Part shown: one piece after another, positions 11,808 to 23,500 of the stretch
Numbering within the stretch: position 1 is the first letter of the stretch
How the letters are laid out: the number at the start of each line of letters is the position of its first letter
Source of the DNA: Sipunculus nudus
Taxonomy: Eukaryota; Annelida; Sipuncula; Golfingiida; Sipunculidae
Direction of reading: 5' to 3'
Length of the DNA stretch: 64,000 bases
Assembly (NCBI GenBank): GCA_026874595.1
Contig: CM049313.1
Location: 18,969,508 to 19,033,507 of the forward strand
Position numbers and translations under genes: made by a program
The notes under the pieces: generated by a model
Told to the model about the DNA's origin: nothing
What the model saw: only the letters and a program-made list of their open reading frames with translations
Databases searched by the model: none

Positions 11808-12270
11808 GGATATGACCTGCAGGGACTCTTGGTTTAATTAGTTTTGATGATTGTGTTGATCCATTTCTTTAAGCCAGCATGTATTGTCACAGCTGGTATA
11901 GTTATTATCAAACATTTACTGAAGTGACAGTGTATATTGTTGGTGTATTGTTATTGGACAGGCTCAAAGTCCTGGTGATGATTCATCATTTTGACTGTCA
12001 ATAGGATCACTATAGATACATGTACAGGTGTTCAGTGCTTTTTTACACAATTGTACACATACAGACACTGTCAGACAGACATACACATACCCACATACAC
12101 ACACACATGGCTAAGGATCTTTACATTTGCAGAACAGTATCACTCTTCCGGAGGACTATCAAAGCTATAAATCCCAATGGTCATTAAAGGGAAAACAATT
12201 AGTCCAAAAATGTATTTTGTTTACATACTTAAAATGTAAAGGCACAACAAAAAACAAATTTAGGTGTAGG
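11808..12270. repeat. Right copy of the duplicated 0.4 kb segment
   Basis: Matches 1-420 in the same direction, including CCTGCAGGGACTC, TGATTGTGTTGATCCATTT, ACAGCTGGTATAGTTATTAT, the CA-rich tract (12055-12105) and CTTCCGGAGGAC (12147-12158). 11563-11807 between it and the Helitron end shows nothing I can name. Confidence 0.8.
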
Positions 12271-12589
12271 TTAAGCCTAGGTTACATTGTTACGGATCTC
12301 ACCTCTGATCATAACAGATGGGCTGCTCAGTACCATCCCTGGTTATCCGTAATAATCCCTACTGAACTGTGGGGATCAAATCATAGAGAGTCCATGGCTC
12401 TGTCGGTGGTCATGATCCCTGCTGACAGTTTTTCATCCATCAAACTCTATCAAACTTTTGAAATGTTCAAAACTTCCATGTGGTGCTGGTACAGATGAGC
12501 AGTAGTGGGATGAGCCAATTCATAGATAGGCCAAGGCACTGCCACCATTGGCTGTAAACACCAATGTGCTTGTCTTTGTATGTCCCTAC

Positions 12590-13115
12590 TATAGTCCGTT
12601 TCATCCCCTCATGTCCACTTGTTTTTTGCTATGAAAATTTTTATTAGGTACATTTCAAGGGAAACAATTATAGTGTAGAGGAGAGGATTACAGAACCTAA
12701 TTTAGTAACCTAACTAGGTAACTAAATTCCTACCTTCTGCCATTTTTGAGTGACAGAATTTTCTGAAAATATGAGAAATCAGTCTATATTTTACAACATA
12801 CCAGACCCACTTATGGCGGTCAAGGTCATTGGTCACATGCAAAAACAGCCTCAACTGACAGCTGCTGATTGGATGACCTCATGTAAACACTCTAAAAAAT
12901 GTAACAAGGAAAACAAAGATGGCTACTTATGGAGGGAAACACCATATCTCCCAGATCATGATAAAGAGACAAAAATGTTGTGAAACATAAACGGGCGTTT
13001 TATTGTAAAATTTTTAACTGCCATATTAGGTTGTCACTTCCATATGTTGCTTACTTGGAAAATATTGAAAAATATAAATTTTCAAGTAAATCATCTACAA
13101 AAAACAGGTGGACAG
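12590..13115 (+). repeat. Dispersed repeat, copy 1 (copy 2 at 25500-26050)
   Basis: Both copies share TTTCATCCCCTCATGTCCAC, ATGAAAATTTTTATTAG, ATGAGAAATCAGTCTATATT, GTCAAGGTCATTGGTCACAT and AAAACAGGTGGACAGCAG in order. ORFs inside the two copies differ in length and frame, so this is not a shared exon. Confidence 0.75.
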
Positions 13116-13320
13116 CAGGTGGTGAAATGGACTATACCTATGTACATACCGGTAGTACATCCTTGGTCACTGTCTTCCCTGGTTGATCTTCAGTGCCGGA
13201 GTAGAGATTTTCCTGTTTTGCAAGAGCATTGCAACACAACCAGATGTGCTTAACAGATCGTGAAAATCCGTAGCCCTTCCTGAAGGTCTCTATTGAGACC
13301 TCCCCAAGCCACTGGAATAG

Positions 13321-13502
13321 GTACAGTGGAACCCCACAATTACGACCACCTTGGGGACTGACCAAAGTGGTCGTTATTTGGGGGTGGTCGTATTTGTGAA
13401 ACTCTAAGTTACCTGGATCGTGTATTTGGGACCAAAAATAGTGGTCGTAATTGTGGGGTGGTCGCAATTGTGGGGTGGTCGCAAGGCGGGGTTCCACTGT
13501 AC
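13321..13502. mobile_element. MITE of pogo/Tigger type (TA, CAGTGGAACCCC ends)
   Basis: CAGTGGAACCCC after TA at the left and GGGGTTCCACTG before TA at the right form exact inverted ends. The inside repeats GTGGTCGTAATTGTGGGG-like words. A TA target and CAGTGGAACC ends are usual for pogo-like elements of the Tc1/mariner superfamily. It has no coding capacity. Confidence 0.75.
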
Positions 13503-14148
13503 TCTTTTTCGCCATTATCTGTATATTGTCTGTGGCTGACTGAAGAAATCTCTCACATTTCATGATGTTACCGAGTGCAACCGTAGCAAAGCTGTGCCGA
13601 GGCCCTCAACAAGAGTGTGGGAATCAGCCCCAAAAGCAAAGTCGCCGTACTCGAACTGTGAAAATCTCCCATGACTGCTTGGCTGTGATAAAAAAATGCG
13701 CTTTTCCCACAGATTGTCCGTGAACAGTCGACCTGGGACTGTCCGTCAAGGTCCGTAACCTATTCCGTGACAGTGTGACCTAGGCTTAAGTTTCTAAAAA
13801 TTGTATCAGAGCTCTCATATGCATGGTGTTAAAAATGTGACTTGACAGTATATGTTTATATAATTTAAAGAAATAAAAAACACTGTTTAATTGAAATATA
13901 ATTCATACTCTGTATATATAATATAATTCAAGTATTCAAACTGCAGTACCAGTTACTTCTGATTTAGTTAAACAACCACTGGATCCAATTTAAAAAGAGA
14001 CCAAATCATGGCTGATAAGCCACTTTTACTGAAACAGTGTCCAGTGGGTGGAGTCATTAGCTGCCTACAGATTGGCTTATAGCTGGTGGTCAGTTGATTG
14101 ACAAGTGAACAGACATAGACTAGTGACAGGAGAGTAGAGGGAAGTTAC
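13503..14148. other. Non-coding stretch
   Basis: It contains GTCCGTGAACAGTCGACC and TCCGTCAAGGTCCGTAACC near 13720-13765, possibly repeat-derived. No exon is seen. Confidence 0.35.
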
Positions 14149-14162
14149 ATCCTGACACAGGT

Positions 14163-14447
14163 GACCGGCTTCTGTGGCTCAGGGGTAGAGTGCAGGACTC
14201 AAAGCCGGGAGATCGTGGGTTCGATTGGGGATGATTATACACCCAGGACCTGCAGGTGCGGTAGACACTGGGCCTGGGTGACACCAGGATATAAAAATGA
14301 TAGGAAGCAAGTGCTACCGCCCTGTCAAGTAGTCCCCAACCGAAATGGAAACTCTGCAGATGTACATACTTAGGTTAAGGATTAGATGAGACAGCATTAA
14401 AAAAATGGAGGCGGTTACCTCCACCAAAAAAAAATATTAAAAAAAAA
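14163..14447 (+). mobile_element. tRNA-derived SINE with 14-bp target duplication
   Basis: The head is tRNA-like: A-box-like TGGCTCAGGGGTAGAGTGC (14174-14192) and B-box-like GGTTCGATTGG (14218-14228) at normal spacing. A tRNA-unrelated body follows, then A-rich sequence (about 14398-14447). The flanks carry ATCCTGACACAGGT at 14149-14162 and 14448-14461, a perfect 14-bp direct repeat. This supports retroposition in one recent event. Confidence 0.88.
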
Positions 14448-14461
14448 ATCCTGACACAGGT

Positions 14462-17400
14462 TCAATGTCCTAGCTGTCAGGGGATAAGATCACTACAGAT
14501 TTATTTATAGGACACCAGTGCAGATGTACACACAATCTGACATTCATGTAAAAACATGAATATACCTACAAGGCTGATGTACAAATACAACCGTGCATTA
14601 TCATACACATAGCTGACACATTTGAGTGTAATGTTAGGTTTGTAATTTTAGATGCTGAATACTCCTGCATACAATAAAGAAATGGGCGATAAAAAATAAA
14701 CAACTGAGATGTGTCAGGAAATAAGACAGTAAAGAAATCCTTGCTCTATATGTGTATGAGGAAGCAATAAAGAATGCCTGTCATGATGACAGTGTCATCT
14801 GTTTAATGTACCACATGCTCTATGTCAGTAAAACCTGAACATCAACAGCCCTCTGCTGTAATGGACATGAGGTTTAGCTTACTCTGTGTGTCTGTTTTAC
14901 TGCCCTGTTGTCTTTCTCCTGGACAGTGGTGACGACTCTGACTCAGCATGTTTTAATTGTCTTTATCATATGTCTGTCTCTAAGCCCTGATTTCCAAGAT
15001 ATACTTTTTAATATGTTTGCATGTCAGCATGTGTCAGTTCAGGTTTGAACCATTTTAGGTTATGAGTTAGTACAAATAATTATTATAATGAAATTCAATT
15101 AATAACTTTTTGTTCTCATCAATTAAGCTGAAACTTTATTAATTTTGGAGTCGAAGGTTAAAATCTCATCAAATTTATTCATAATTTAGTATTCAGGTGT
15201 TGTTCTATCCTTTGCACTGACATAAATTTATTTGTTGAGCATGCAGAAAGCTCCAGCTTCACATTAGCATATGGCCTGATGGGATTTCTCAGTTTACATG
15301 AGAAGAGGTCACTGTGACCAATATTCCCTCTATTAAGGGAGTACAAAAAAGTTTTTTTTTTCCTTATAAGTACAGGTAGTCTCTTGTCAATTCAAAATTG
15401 TTGTTTTTCAGAAACTGCTGGTTTTATCCGTTGCAACAAATTTTCACCAGTGGATATAGTAATACGCCTCAGTGGCCCATTCATTCATGCAATTACATTA
15501 ATTACATTGATTACATTATTGGCTCATAGATCCGCATGTAAAGCCAAACTCTCAGACCAAAACCTTCCATCTTTAATACACTCATTTAATTACTGAGAGA
15601 GGAAGAACCCTTCTGGTTTAGAGGCCACAAGGTCAAAGGTCAAGGTCACAGGATCCACTTTTTTAAAAGATTGTCGATACCTTTTAAGCCAAACTTTTAA
15701 TCCCACACCTTCCAGCTTTCACGATTGGCTCACCTAAAAATAGGAGTAGAATCCTATCAATTTTGAGGCCCAAGGTCAAAATGACAGGACTAGGCATGCA
15801 GTTTTTAATACATTTGTGTGCAATTAAGCCTCTGTTATGATTATTTGCTCGGTGTTGTTATGTAATAATTGTTATGATCTTATTTTGATATTGGGTGTTA
15901 TACTACAACTGTCAGGTATAAGACAAGAGGTCCCATTTCATTGCCACCTTAAAAGCACTTCAACATTTGTTATAAACTGATAGAGGCGGGTAATATTAAA
16001 TTCTTTCAGTGTAATTATTAACTTCTTTGATTTATGTAAATATGCAAAATATTTTTTTCTTTAGGAAAAGAGCACCATGTAAGGTTTTATATTGTATCAA
16101 TAAAGTAAAAATGTCCAATTGTGTACCCCAGATATCCAACCATATGTTGCTGTGATAACATTTGGGAGCCTGATTGGTATTTACAAAATTGTTTAGTGTG
16201 TTGTGCACTTTAAACAAATGCCACCACTGTATAAGCTTATTTTATAATTATTATTATTTTTTGGTAGACAGGTTGACAATCATTCATGCGTGCCAAGCTA
16301 TAGAGAGTCCCTGATTAGTCAGGTCATAAAATGTAAATGTTAGAGGCAAAAACTTCTAATTTGACATTCAGGTAGGTGTAGTCAAGATTTCTTTATCATT
16401 TATAAGTTACTGTCCCATAAGTAATATCCCCCATATGTCTGTATTACTGTCTACCTGTATATTTGAAGATAATCTGCTTATCCCCTTCTTCATGGCTTTC
16501 TGTCTCTAACAAAATCTAAACATTGTTAACGGCCCTCTTTGAGTAAAGTGAATAACAAAATAAAAAATGAATAAAAAACAATATTATCCAGTCATGATGG
16601 CTGTAGGGATTATCCCTGAAATTTGTTACTCTCATTGATAATATAGGTATCTTTCAGTGCCACAAAACTGGTGGTAACACCAATATTTGAGCCTTTTATA
16701 TATATGTTGGCTTTGATTTAGATATATCAGAGAAATCCTGAGAAAGTTTTCATTTCAGGTTCAATTGTCATTTATCTGAGGGACTAAATGTTATATGAAC
16801 GATTTGTAGATTTTGAAGGTTTTCAGTCATTCAGGACAACATCCATGGACAGCTCAGACTTTAACCTAGCCTGGCAGTTTGAGTTACTCTAAATATGTTA
16901 TGATAACATTCTTATCTCCTTATTATGATTATATTGAAATACCTTCACACAAATGGGAAACAATAGTAACTTTGTCCAGCATGATTGACAACATACTGAT
17001 TGTTTAGGATGTTGAACTTTGACCTTTATTGATCAGGTTTCATCTGTCATCTTTATATCTGAAATTCTTAAAGTAACCTATTCACATACCAGGTATGTTA
17101 AATATACATGTCATATAGTGTGTTCTCCTTAAAATATTATGTTATCTGCCAATATCTCGTTTGAAAACCTGATCATGAGTGGGATAAATCTTGCATTGTA
17201 TGCAATCAGTGGGGCTAACATAAACATAAACGCACGCTAACAAAAGAAGATATTTATAATAAGCTTGTGTGTTACCTGTATTGTTTATTATCATATTTTA
17301 TATGATCATTTAGACTACAATTTATACAATAATTTCAGATAAACCATCTATTTAAGACCGCATCCCAAGTTCAGAAAAAAGTCAAGGTTTTTAATTTTGA

Positions 17401-17470
17401 GTTTGTTTTTAAGGCCGCGGCAATAAAAACAGGATTTACAGTATTGTTTATATAATTTTTGTATTTTCAG
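14462..17470. other. Upstream region or intron 1 of the SWEET gene
   Basis: No firm exon. At 15630-15648 it holds three AGGTCA half-sites in a row (AGGTCA-A-AGGTCA-AGGTCA) inside a degenerate repeat (15600-15790). A truncated TIR-like fragment (GCGGCAATAAAAACAGG) lies at 17418-17434. Otherwise nothing recognised. Confidence 0.4.
14861..14925 (+). CDS. Weak candidate for the missing first coding exon of the SWEET gene
   Basis: The first visible SWEET exon begins with the third base of a codon, so a 5' exon ending after two codon bases is needed. At 14861 an ATG opens 21 codons plus two bases of hydrophobic sequence (MDMRFSLLCVSVLLPCCLSP and then GQ once joined), ending just before GTGGTG. The phase fits, and a LSPGQSPC segment ahead of MYKTG resembles the end of helix 1 in the family. 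Against it: the donor is poor, the exon lies 2.5 kb upstream, and only length, phase and hydrophobicity support it. The real exon may lie elsewhere. Confidence 0.18.
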
Positions 17471-17548
17471 ATCACCATGTTTCAGTATGTACAAGACAGG
17501 AGACACAAAGAATGTACCGTACACGATATTCCTTCTGAGTGCTATAGG
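17471..17548 (+). CDS. SLC50A1: SWEET exon A (end of helix 1, helix 2)
   Basis: Acceptor TTTTCAG ends at 17470 and donor GTAGGT begins at 17549. Read from the second base it gives SPCFSMYKTGDTKNVPYTIF and then LLSAIG. MYKTG-T-NV-P is the SWEET signature between helices 1 and 2. It starts with one base of a split codon and ends with two. Confidence 0.88.
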
Positions 17549-20500
17549 GTAGGTGGAGATTTTGTCTTTTGTGCCCAGACACTACAAAATGTGTGCTAAC
17601 TTGAAGACTAGATTTGAAAAATCATTGGTCATATCTGCCCTTGGTTCGCATCTAAACCGGATTACTCATAACTGGTTTACTTCAGTCTCAAAGTAGTCCG
17701 CTTTGCATCCACACTGTAGTTCAATTTACCCAAGCCTAAATCAGGTTATTCCATAAAACATGAGTTTGCAGTAAGGCTGCCCTTGTTTGTTAACCAGATT
17801 AACCCTGCTGCAAAAAGTGATATTTTCGGGGAAAGATTAGGTCAAATGGTAGCTATAAACTGGCCTGATGTAGACTAGAATTGGATTAAATTGGCCTGTA
17901 TGCAGTAGGAATCAGTTTACTGTAAACTGGACCAAGTAAACTGAACTACTGTAGACTTGCCTTACAAGTGGACTACAGTAAACTGATGTGAATTAGTGGC
18001 TTAGTGTGACCAAGAGACCTAGTGAGTAAATCGATTCATGATCCATATTATTTGCTAGTGCAGATACGTCTATTGATAAGACCAAAAATATGTTGGTTTC
18101 TCATGCACCCTTAGCATTGGTTTTGACCTCCTGCATTAAAAGTGTTTATTTTTTAGCCAGTAAAAATAAGTTAGCAATTTTGGGCTCAAACTGCTTATGC
18201 ATTTCTTTATGGATAAAAATAGTAAATTTTGATAAAATTTCCTTCAGTTATATTGGGCTTTAACTGGTTTAGCAAAACAACTCTGTTTTAATTATGTTGT
18301 CCCCTGGTCATATATACCATATGGACAGAGGATTTGGTCCTGTGGGCAACTTTTACTAGTTTGCTTAATTAAATGAAGGGCTTATTTAAATGTCCTTATT
18401 TTTCCTCACCATTTCTACAGTCCAGGATTGATATATTGGTATATATAATCAGGGTTATAGCCACGCTGGTGGGTGCCATTTGGGGATAGCCAGGCCTGGC
18501 TTCCGCTGGCCAGCACAAAGTTAATATTTCCAATCCACCAACCGGCACAAAAGATCTTAAAGATCTTAAAAAAAAACAGCTGTAACGAGCAATGAAACTT
18601 TGGTTATTTATTACCCCAAACTGCATTTCATTTGTACCTTATAATTATGTTAACAAAATTGATTCAGTCAGGAGCCAAAATTATCAATAAAAATAGTTAT
18701 AACACAAAGAACAAAGCAAAGATAAAGCTTACATATTCCAAAACCAAGTGTGTGCACTTAGTGTAAGTATGACCATGCACCTCCTCTTGTTAAAATTCTT
18801 TAAATTTAGTTGGCTCTCAAATTTGTACTACATAAATGTTTATTCTCTATATATGTGGATGTGTAAATCTAGTTAATCATGAACTAAGTGGTCATTTTTC
18901 CATATTTTCCAAAGTAGAGGAGTGTGTATTATTCATGGAACTTCTTAATAATGTCTGTTATGTGAACTGTCTAGGACTCAATGCTTTATTAGTTGTTTTA
19001 TTTCTCAGGTGTATTGGAATGACCCATTATGGAATTCTGCTGGACAACACTATGCTAGTGCTCCTGAATTTGATTGGTTCTTCACTCAATGTAATCTACT
19101 CTGTACTCTACCTATACCTGGTCAAAGATAAGGTAATGTATATTATATAAAAAACAACGTTACTGATCTAGCACATATAGAATCTTTTAGGATTATCTGA
19201 AAAAATCACCCTCATCACAGAACATCCCTCCCCAAAGTCTTGAGTGGACCAGCCCAATTTACATTGACCCATGCAGATATATTAACATTTAGAAATAATG
19301 TATTTCTGTAGAATACTTTTCATGCAACTGATTATGTATGACAAACAACTAGTGTTATGCCAAACCTGATGACCTTGACCTTCATTTTCAAGGTCATATC
19401 TGCCAAAATAAAAATTTTTTTGTGCACCCCACTTTGTGAAAGTATTTCACATCTTGTCTTCAAATTTAGTAAACAACTTGTTTCAACAAAGTTCATGCAT
19501 GAGTTCGAAAACCAGCAACCTTGACCAGGATCTTCAAGGTCAAATATAATTATTGTCTTATGAACATAATAACTTATGAAGTAATGTGTTTTTTTCCCCC
19601 AGATTCAACACACAAGTTGTTTCCCCTGAGTTCTTGGAAAAGTACAGTTACTGGTGACCTTGACCTTGATTTTCAAGGTCAAATCTGGGCAATCCTAGGA
19701 TAATTGTAACCCCATAACTTTGAAAGTACTGATCAGATGTTTCTTCAAATTTGACACAACAGTTCTTTCTGCCAAAATCTCGGAGGAGTTATAATATTGG
19801 TGACCTTGATCTTCAAGGTCAAATCTGTTGAAATCTAGTCCTGTATGTCAGCATTTTTATACATGACTGTCATTGATTCAGACATGGTGAAACCTTCATT
19901 GGGTTTTTGAATACTGTAAAGGGCACATGTGTAAATCTTTCTTGTATTACCAGGTCTGGCCCCCCTCAAAACATTAAACAATGTTAAGCCTCATTTATAG
20001 CCACATTTATTTCTTTAAGCCAATATAATTTTATATTAGCCACATTCATGTATTTTTTGTCACAGTATTATTTTTGGGTTAAAATTATAATCCATCACAA
20101 AAAAACATTACTTGTTATGTGTTTGCATGTATCACAATTGTATTTCTGAAAGATAAAAAAACTATTACTTGATTAAATGACACTGTATTTCATAGTGACA
20201 TCCAAGTGAACATAAAGTAGGAGGTATTCAACAGTACATCTGCCACTTTATCCAAAATAAGGTCTTAAGTCTTTTTTTTTCAATTTTGATGGTTAGTTAC
20301 ATTGAAAGTGGGCTAAGATATTCAGTTGCCAAAACTTAAGTCACTTGACATTTTCCCTAGCCATTCTGGTTGAACTTTAGTTAAGGCTTAAGATTATATA
20401 AGGCTCACGGGCCCTGATTAGTGTTAACATAAATACAGTGTAAAGTGTTAGTTCCCTATGTCACTACATGTAATCAGCTCCTTAATTTGATTTATCTAAA

Positions 20501-23500
20501 ATCAATCAGCCAATACATGAAGGTTACAGGTCTTTTACAGGGCTCTTCCTGACTGTCAGTATTTTAGTTTGAATAAAACCAGAAAGTGGATATATTTGTG
20601 TTATGTGAGTGCATCGTAAAAAAAAATTTGCTATTCATATACATATAGATTAATAAGTATGTAACATAATGGATTGAAAATTGAATTATATTGAATCAGT
20701 CAAATGTGAAACCAATCACTCTTGGAATATTTCAAATCCTAGAAAGTATGAAATCATCTGTGTCCTCAATGCAGCAAGTAGAAGGAAAAAAAAATACAAT
20801 TTTGCAGCACCAAGAATGTTGTCACCTCTTGCAGTGACATTTTAAATTCTGCCCCAGATAGTCACAAATGGTATTGGGAACCCTCTAGGGAGAACCAGAC
20901 TCATGGAGTATCTTTGTACATGTTTTTAGCAAGAGTATTGTTTTGTTGACTTTCCTTGAAGGTCACAATGTGTGCAAGCTTAGTATCATGACCAAGGGGT
21001 CACTTGTTTGGGGATGTGTTATGTACGGGGGAGATTCATTTTTACTCTGACCATATGCTGGTTCATTTTGAAGTCTGCCCAACAGTATAAAGTGTAAATT
21101 GCTACAAGGCAGCAAATATTATTACATCAACGTAAAATTAATCTGAATTTTGTGTTTAATGTGCTGCTTTTTGTTATCACATTTAAAAAGCCCTATGACC
21201 ATCTCTCCCTGTTCCTGTTTTAATGCCTTCTTCCCCAGATATTGTCAAAGTAATAAAAAATGTGGATGCTAAGTCAAGCTTCCACTTATAATGAATGTCA
21301 GAGCAACATGACCCATGACTACCAATTACACCGTTTTACCATAGTTGAGTTTATGGCCTGGCTCACTGTTTCTGAGTTCTGTTTGTGAGAGTCACCCAAA
21401 TTCTGCAAATTTTGTACTGATCAGGTGATTCATTGTTTACATTGCCAACAGTAAATGGATAGGTTGCTGGCAACAGCTCTGCTCATGGTTAATCATTTAA
21501 TGGGTACAAGTATACTATTAAGGTCATGCATAGTTCATGGTTAGGCCAATTTCCTTGCATCTGTTATGATGAAAAATTAAAACATAATGTCACCTTATCA
21601 TAAAGGTCACCATAAAAAAAATTGTTTTCTCCCTTTAAAAATGATATGTACACATAACTGGTTAAGCCTAAGGTGCATTCTCCATATCTTCTCAATTTGT
21701 TTTATGAAATTTAAACTTTAAGTACATTGGCCTAATTTCAGATTACATTTTAAATGAAAGTGCAAATATCTCACATTCCAGCGTATTGGTGGAATTTGGT
21801 TCTGTTTAAATTATTTTCTAATTATCATTAGCTTCTCTGTAATTTTAGTATGTTAAAACATGCATCTTTCATGTTTCAGCCAAAGCCTCTGTTCTACATG
21901 AGCCTGTTTATTCTGTACTTTGTGGTGTTGTATGGTTATGTGTTGGGAGATGTTGTGGATGATAACACCAGAGCTGAAACTATTGGGAAATGGTCCAGTA
22001 CTGTCACTATGGTGACTGTCTCCCTGCCTGCAGTTGAAATTGTAAGTATAAAAAGAACAGTGATAAAGAAGTTGATAAAATATGCAAAGTGAACTTATAA
22101 CATGCTGACCTAAAATGCTACAGTCTGTAAGAATTATATAAAAACATGCTCTTAGGCCAAAAAGATGAAAGGAATATTTCCCAGGCACTGCCCTCATCAA
22201 TTTTAAACCCTGCATCAAATTTTTAGCTCAGCTGACTATAAGTCAGCTGAGCTATAGTTATGGTCCTTTGTCCGTCCGTCCGTCCGTCCGTTAACAGGGC
22301 ACGTTTTAAAACTGTTGGACCTACGAATCCAAAATTCTGCATACCATTAGATGTCCCCAAAATCTCCTACCATACCAAAAATTGGGTCATTAGACCTTCG
22401 TTCCTTCGAGATATTAAGAAAAAACCTCCGTTTTCCATAAAAAAGCCATTGTTTCACTTCAAGGCTGCCTAATATCAAAACCACTGATCTGTTTTTGATC
22501 AGATTTAGTATTCATATTCTTCCATACATTTTCTGTGCACATACAAAAAATTAGGTCAGTATTGGGTATTATTTTGAAGTTATAGGCCCAAATATAATGC
22601 AATTTTTTAAAAATCAGGAAATATTTTTGCTCACTTAACATGAGAATTGCTGAAGCTGGAGACTTTTTTTCAGGAATATAACTTTATTTAATCAAGATTC
22701 AATTGTTTACCCAAAATTAGATCTGAATTTTGCAAATTGTTCAAGTTATTAGCATAAATAAAAAATCAGTACCTTAAATTTTGTCCAAATTTGGCAGTGG
22801 CACGTTTTTTCCCTGTAAGTACTGTTGATTTTATTTTCACAGCATATATACATAAGGATTTAATCTTTTAAAATCTGAAATTTCAAAGAAATTGTTTGAA
22901 AAGAGTAGCTTTTATTTAAGTTTTCATACACCATGTCAAGTGTTGTTTACATCTGGCCCACCTAGTAGTACAGCCTTCACTTGCATTATGTAACCCACCC
23001 CAGGCAGCTTGCCTTGACCCATCTTGGCCACTACTAGCAGGCTTCCCCTCTGCCCTGCACTCACCCCCCCCCCCCCCAGCTGGTGCATAAACTAGATGAA
23101 TGTTATAATTTTCTGTATTTTATTTTATTCTTGGACATGCTACATTTTAGATTTTGTATTGTACCACCAGGGTTACTATGATTAAAGTGCACATTTAATT
23201 GTGTCCACAAAGTGATGTATTGCTATGAAAGTGTGGATGTTCATCAGATAAGTAATGCTTTACTTCAGAAGAGTAAAACTTCACCAGGTGTGAAATTGAC
23301 TATTAATTCCAGTAATTAATTATAGCTGAGATTGTAATTAGCATAATGATATTGTTTGTCCCTCATTCAACCAACAGTGTGTATACTTTATTTGAAAAGT
23401 TGTTTTTATTTTATCAAATGTACTGAATCTTTTATTTTTTTCGGTGAATAAAATTAAGCATGTACTGAAAACTCCAATGTGCAAAACGTTTTAATAGGGA

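Noticed and set aside
12127-12498. 123-aa ORF as a gene
   Set aside because: Begins inside a duplicated non-coding segment whose other copy (1-420) does not keep the frame.
14163-14235. Functional tRNA gene
   Set aside because: B box has a mismatch, no matching acceptor stem, and the unit lies inside a target-duplicated SINE.
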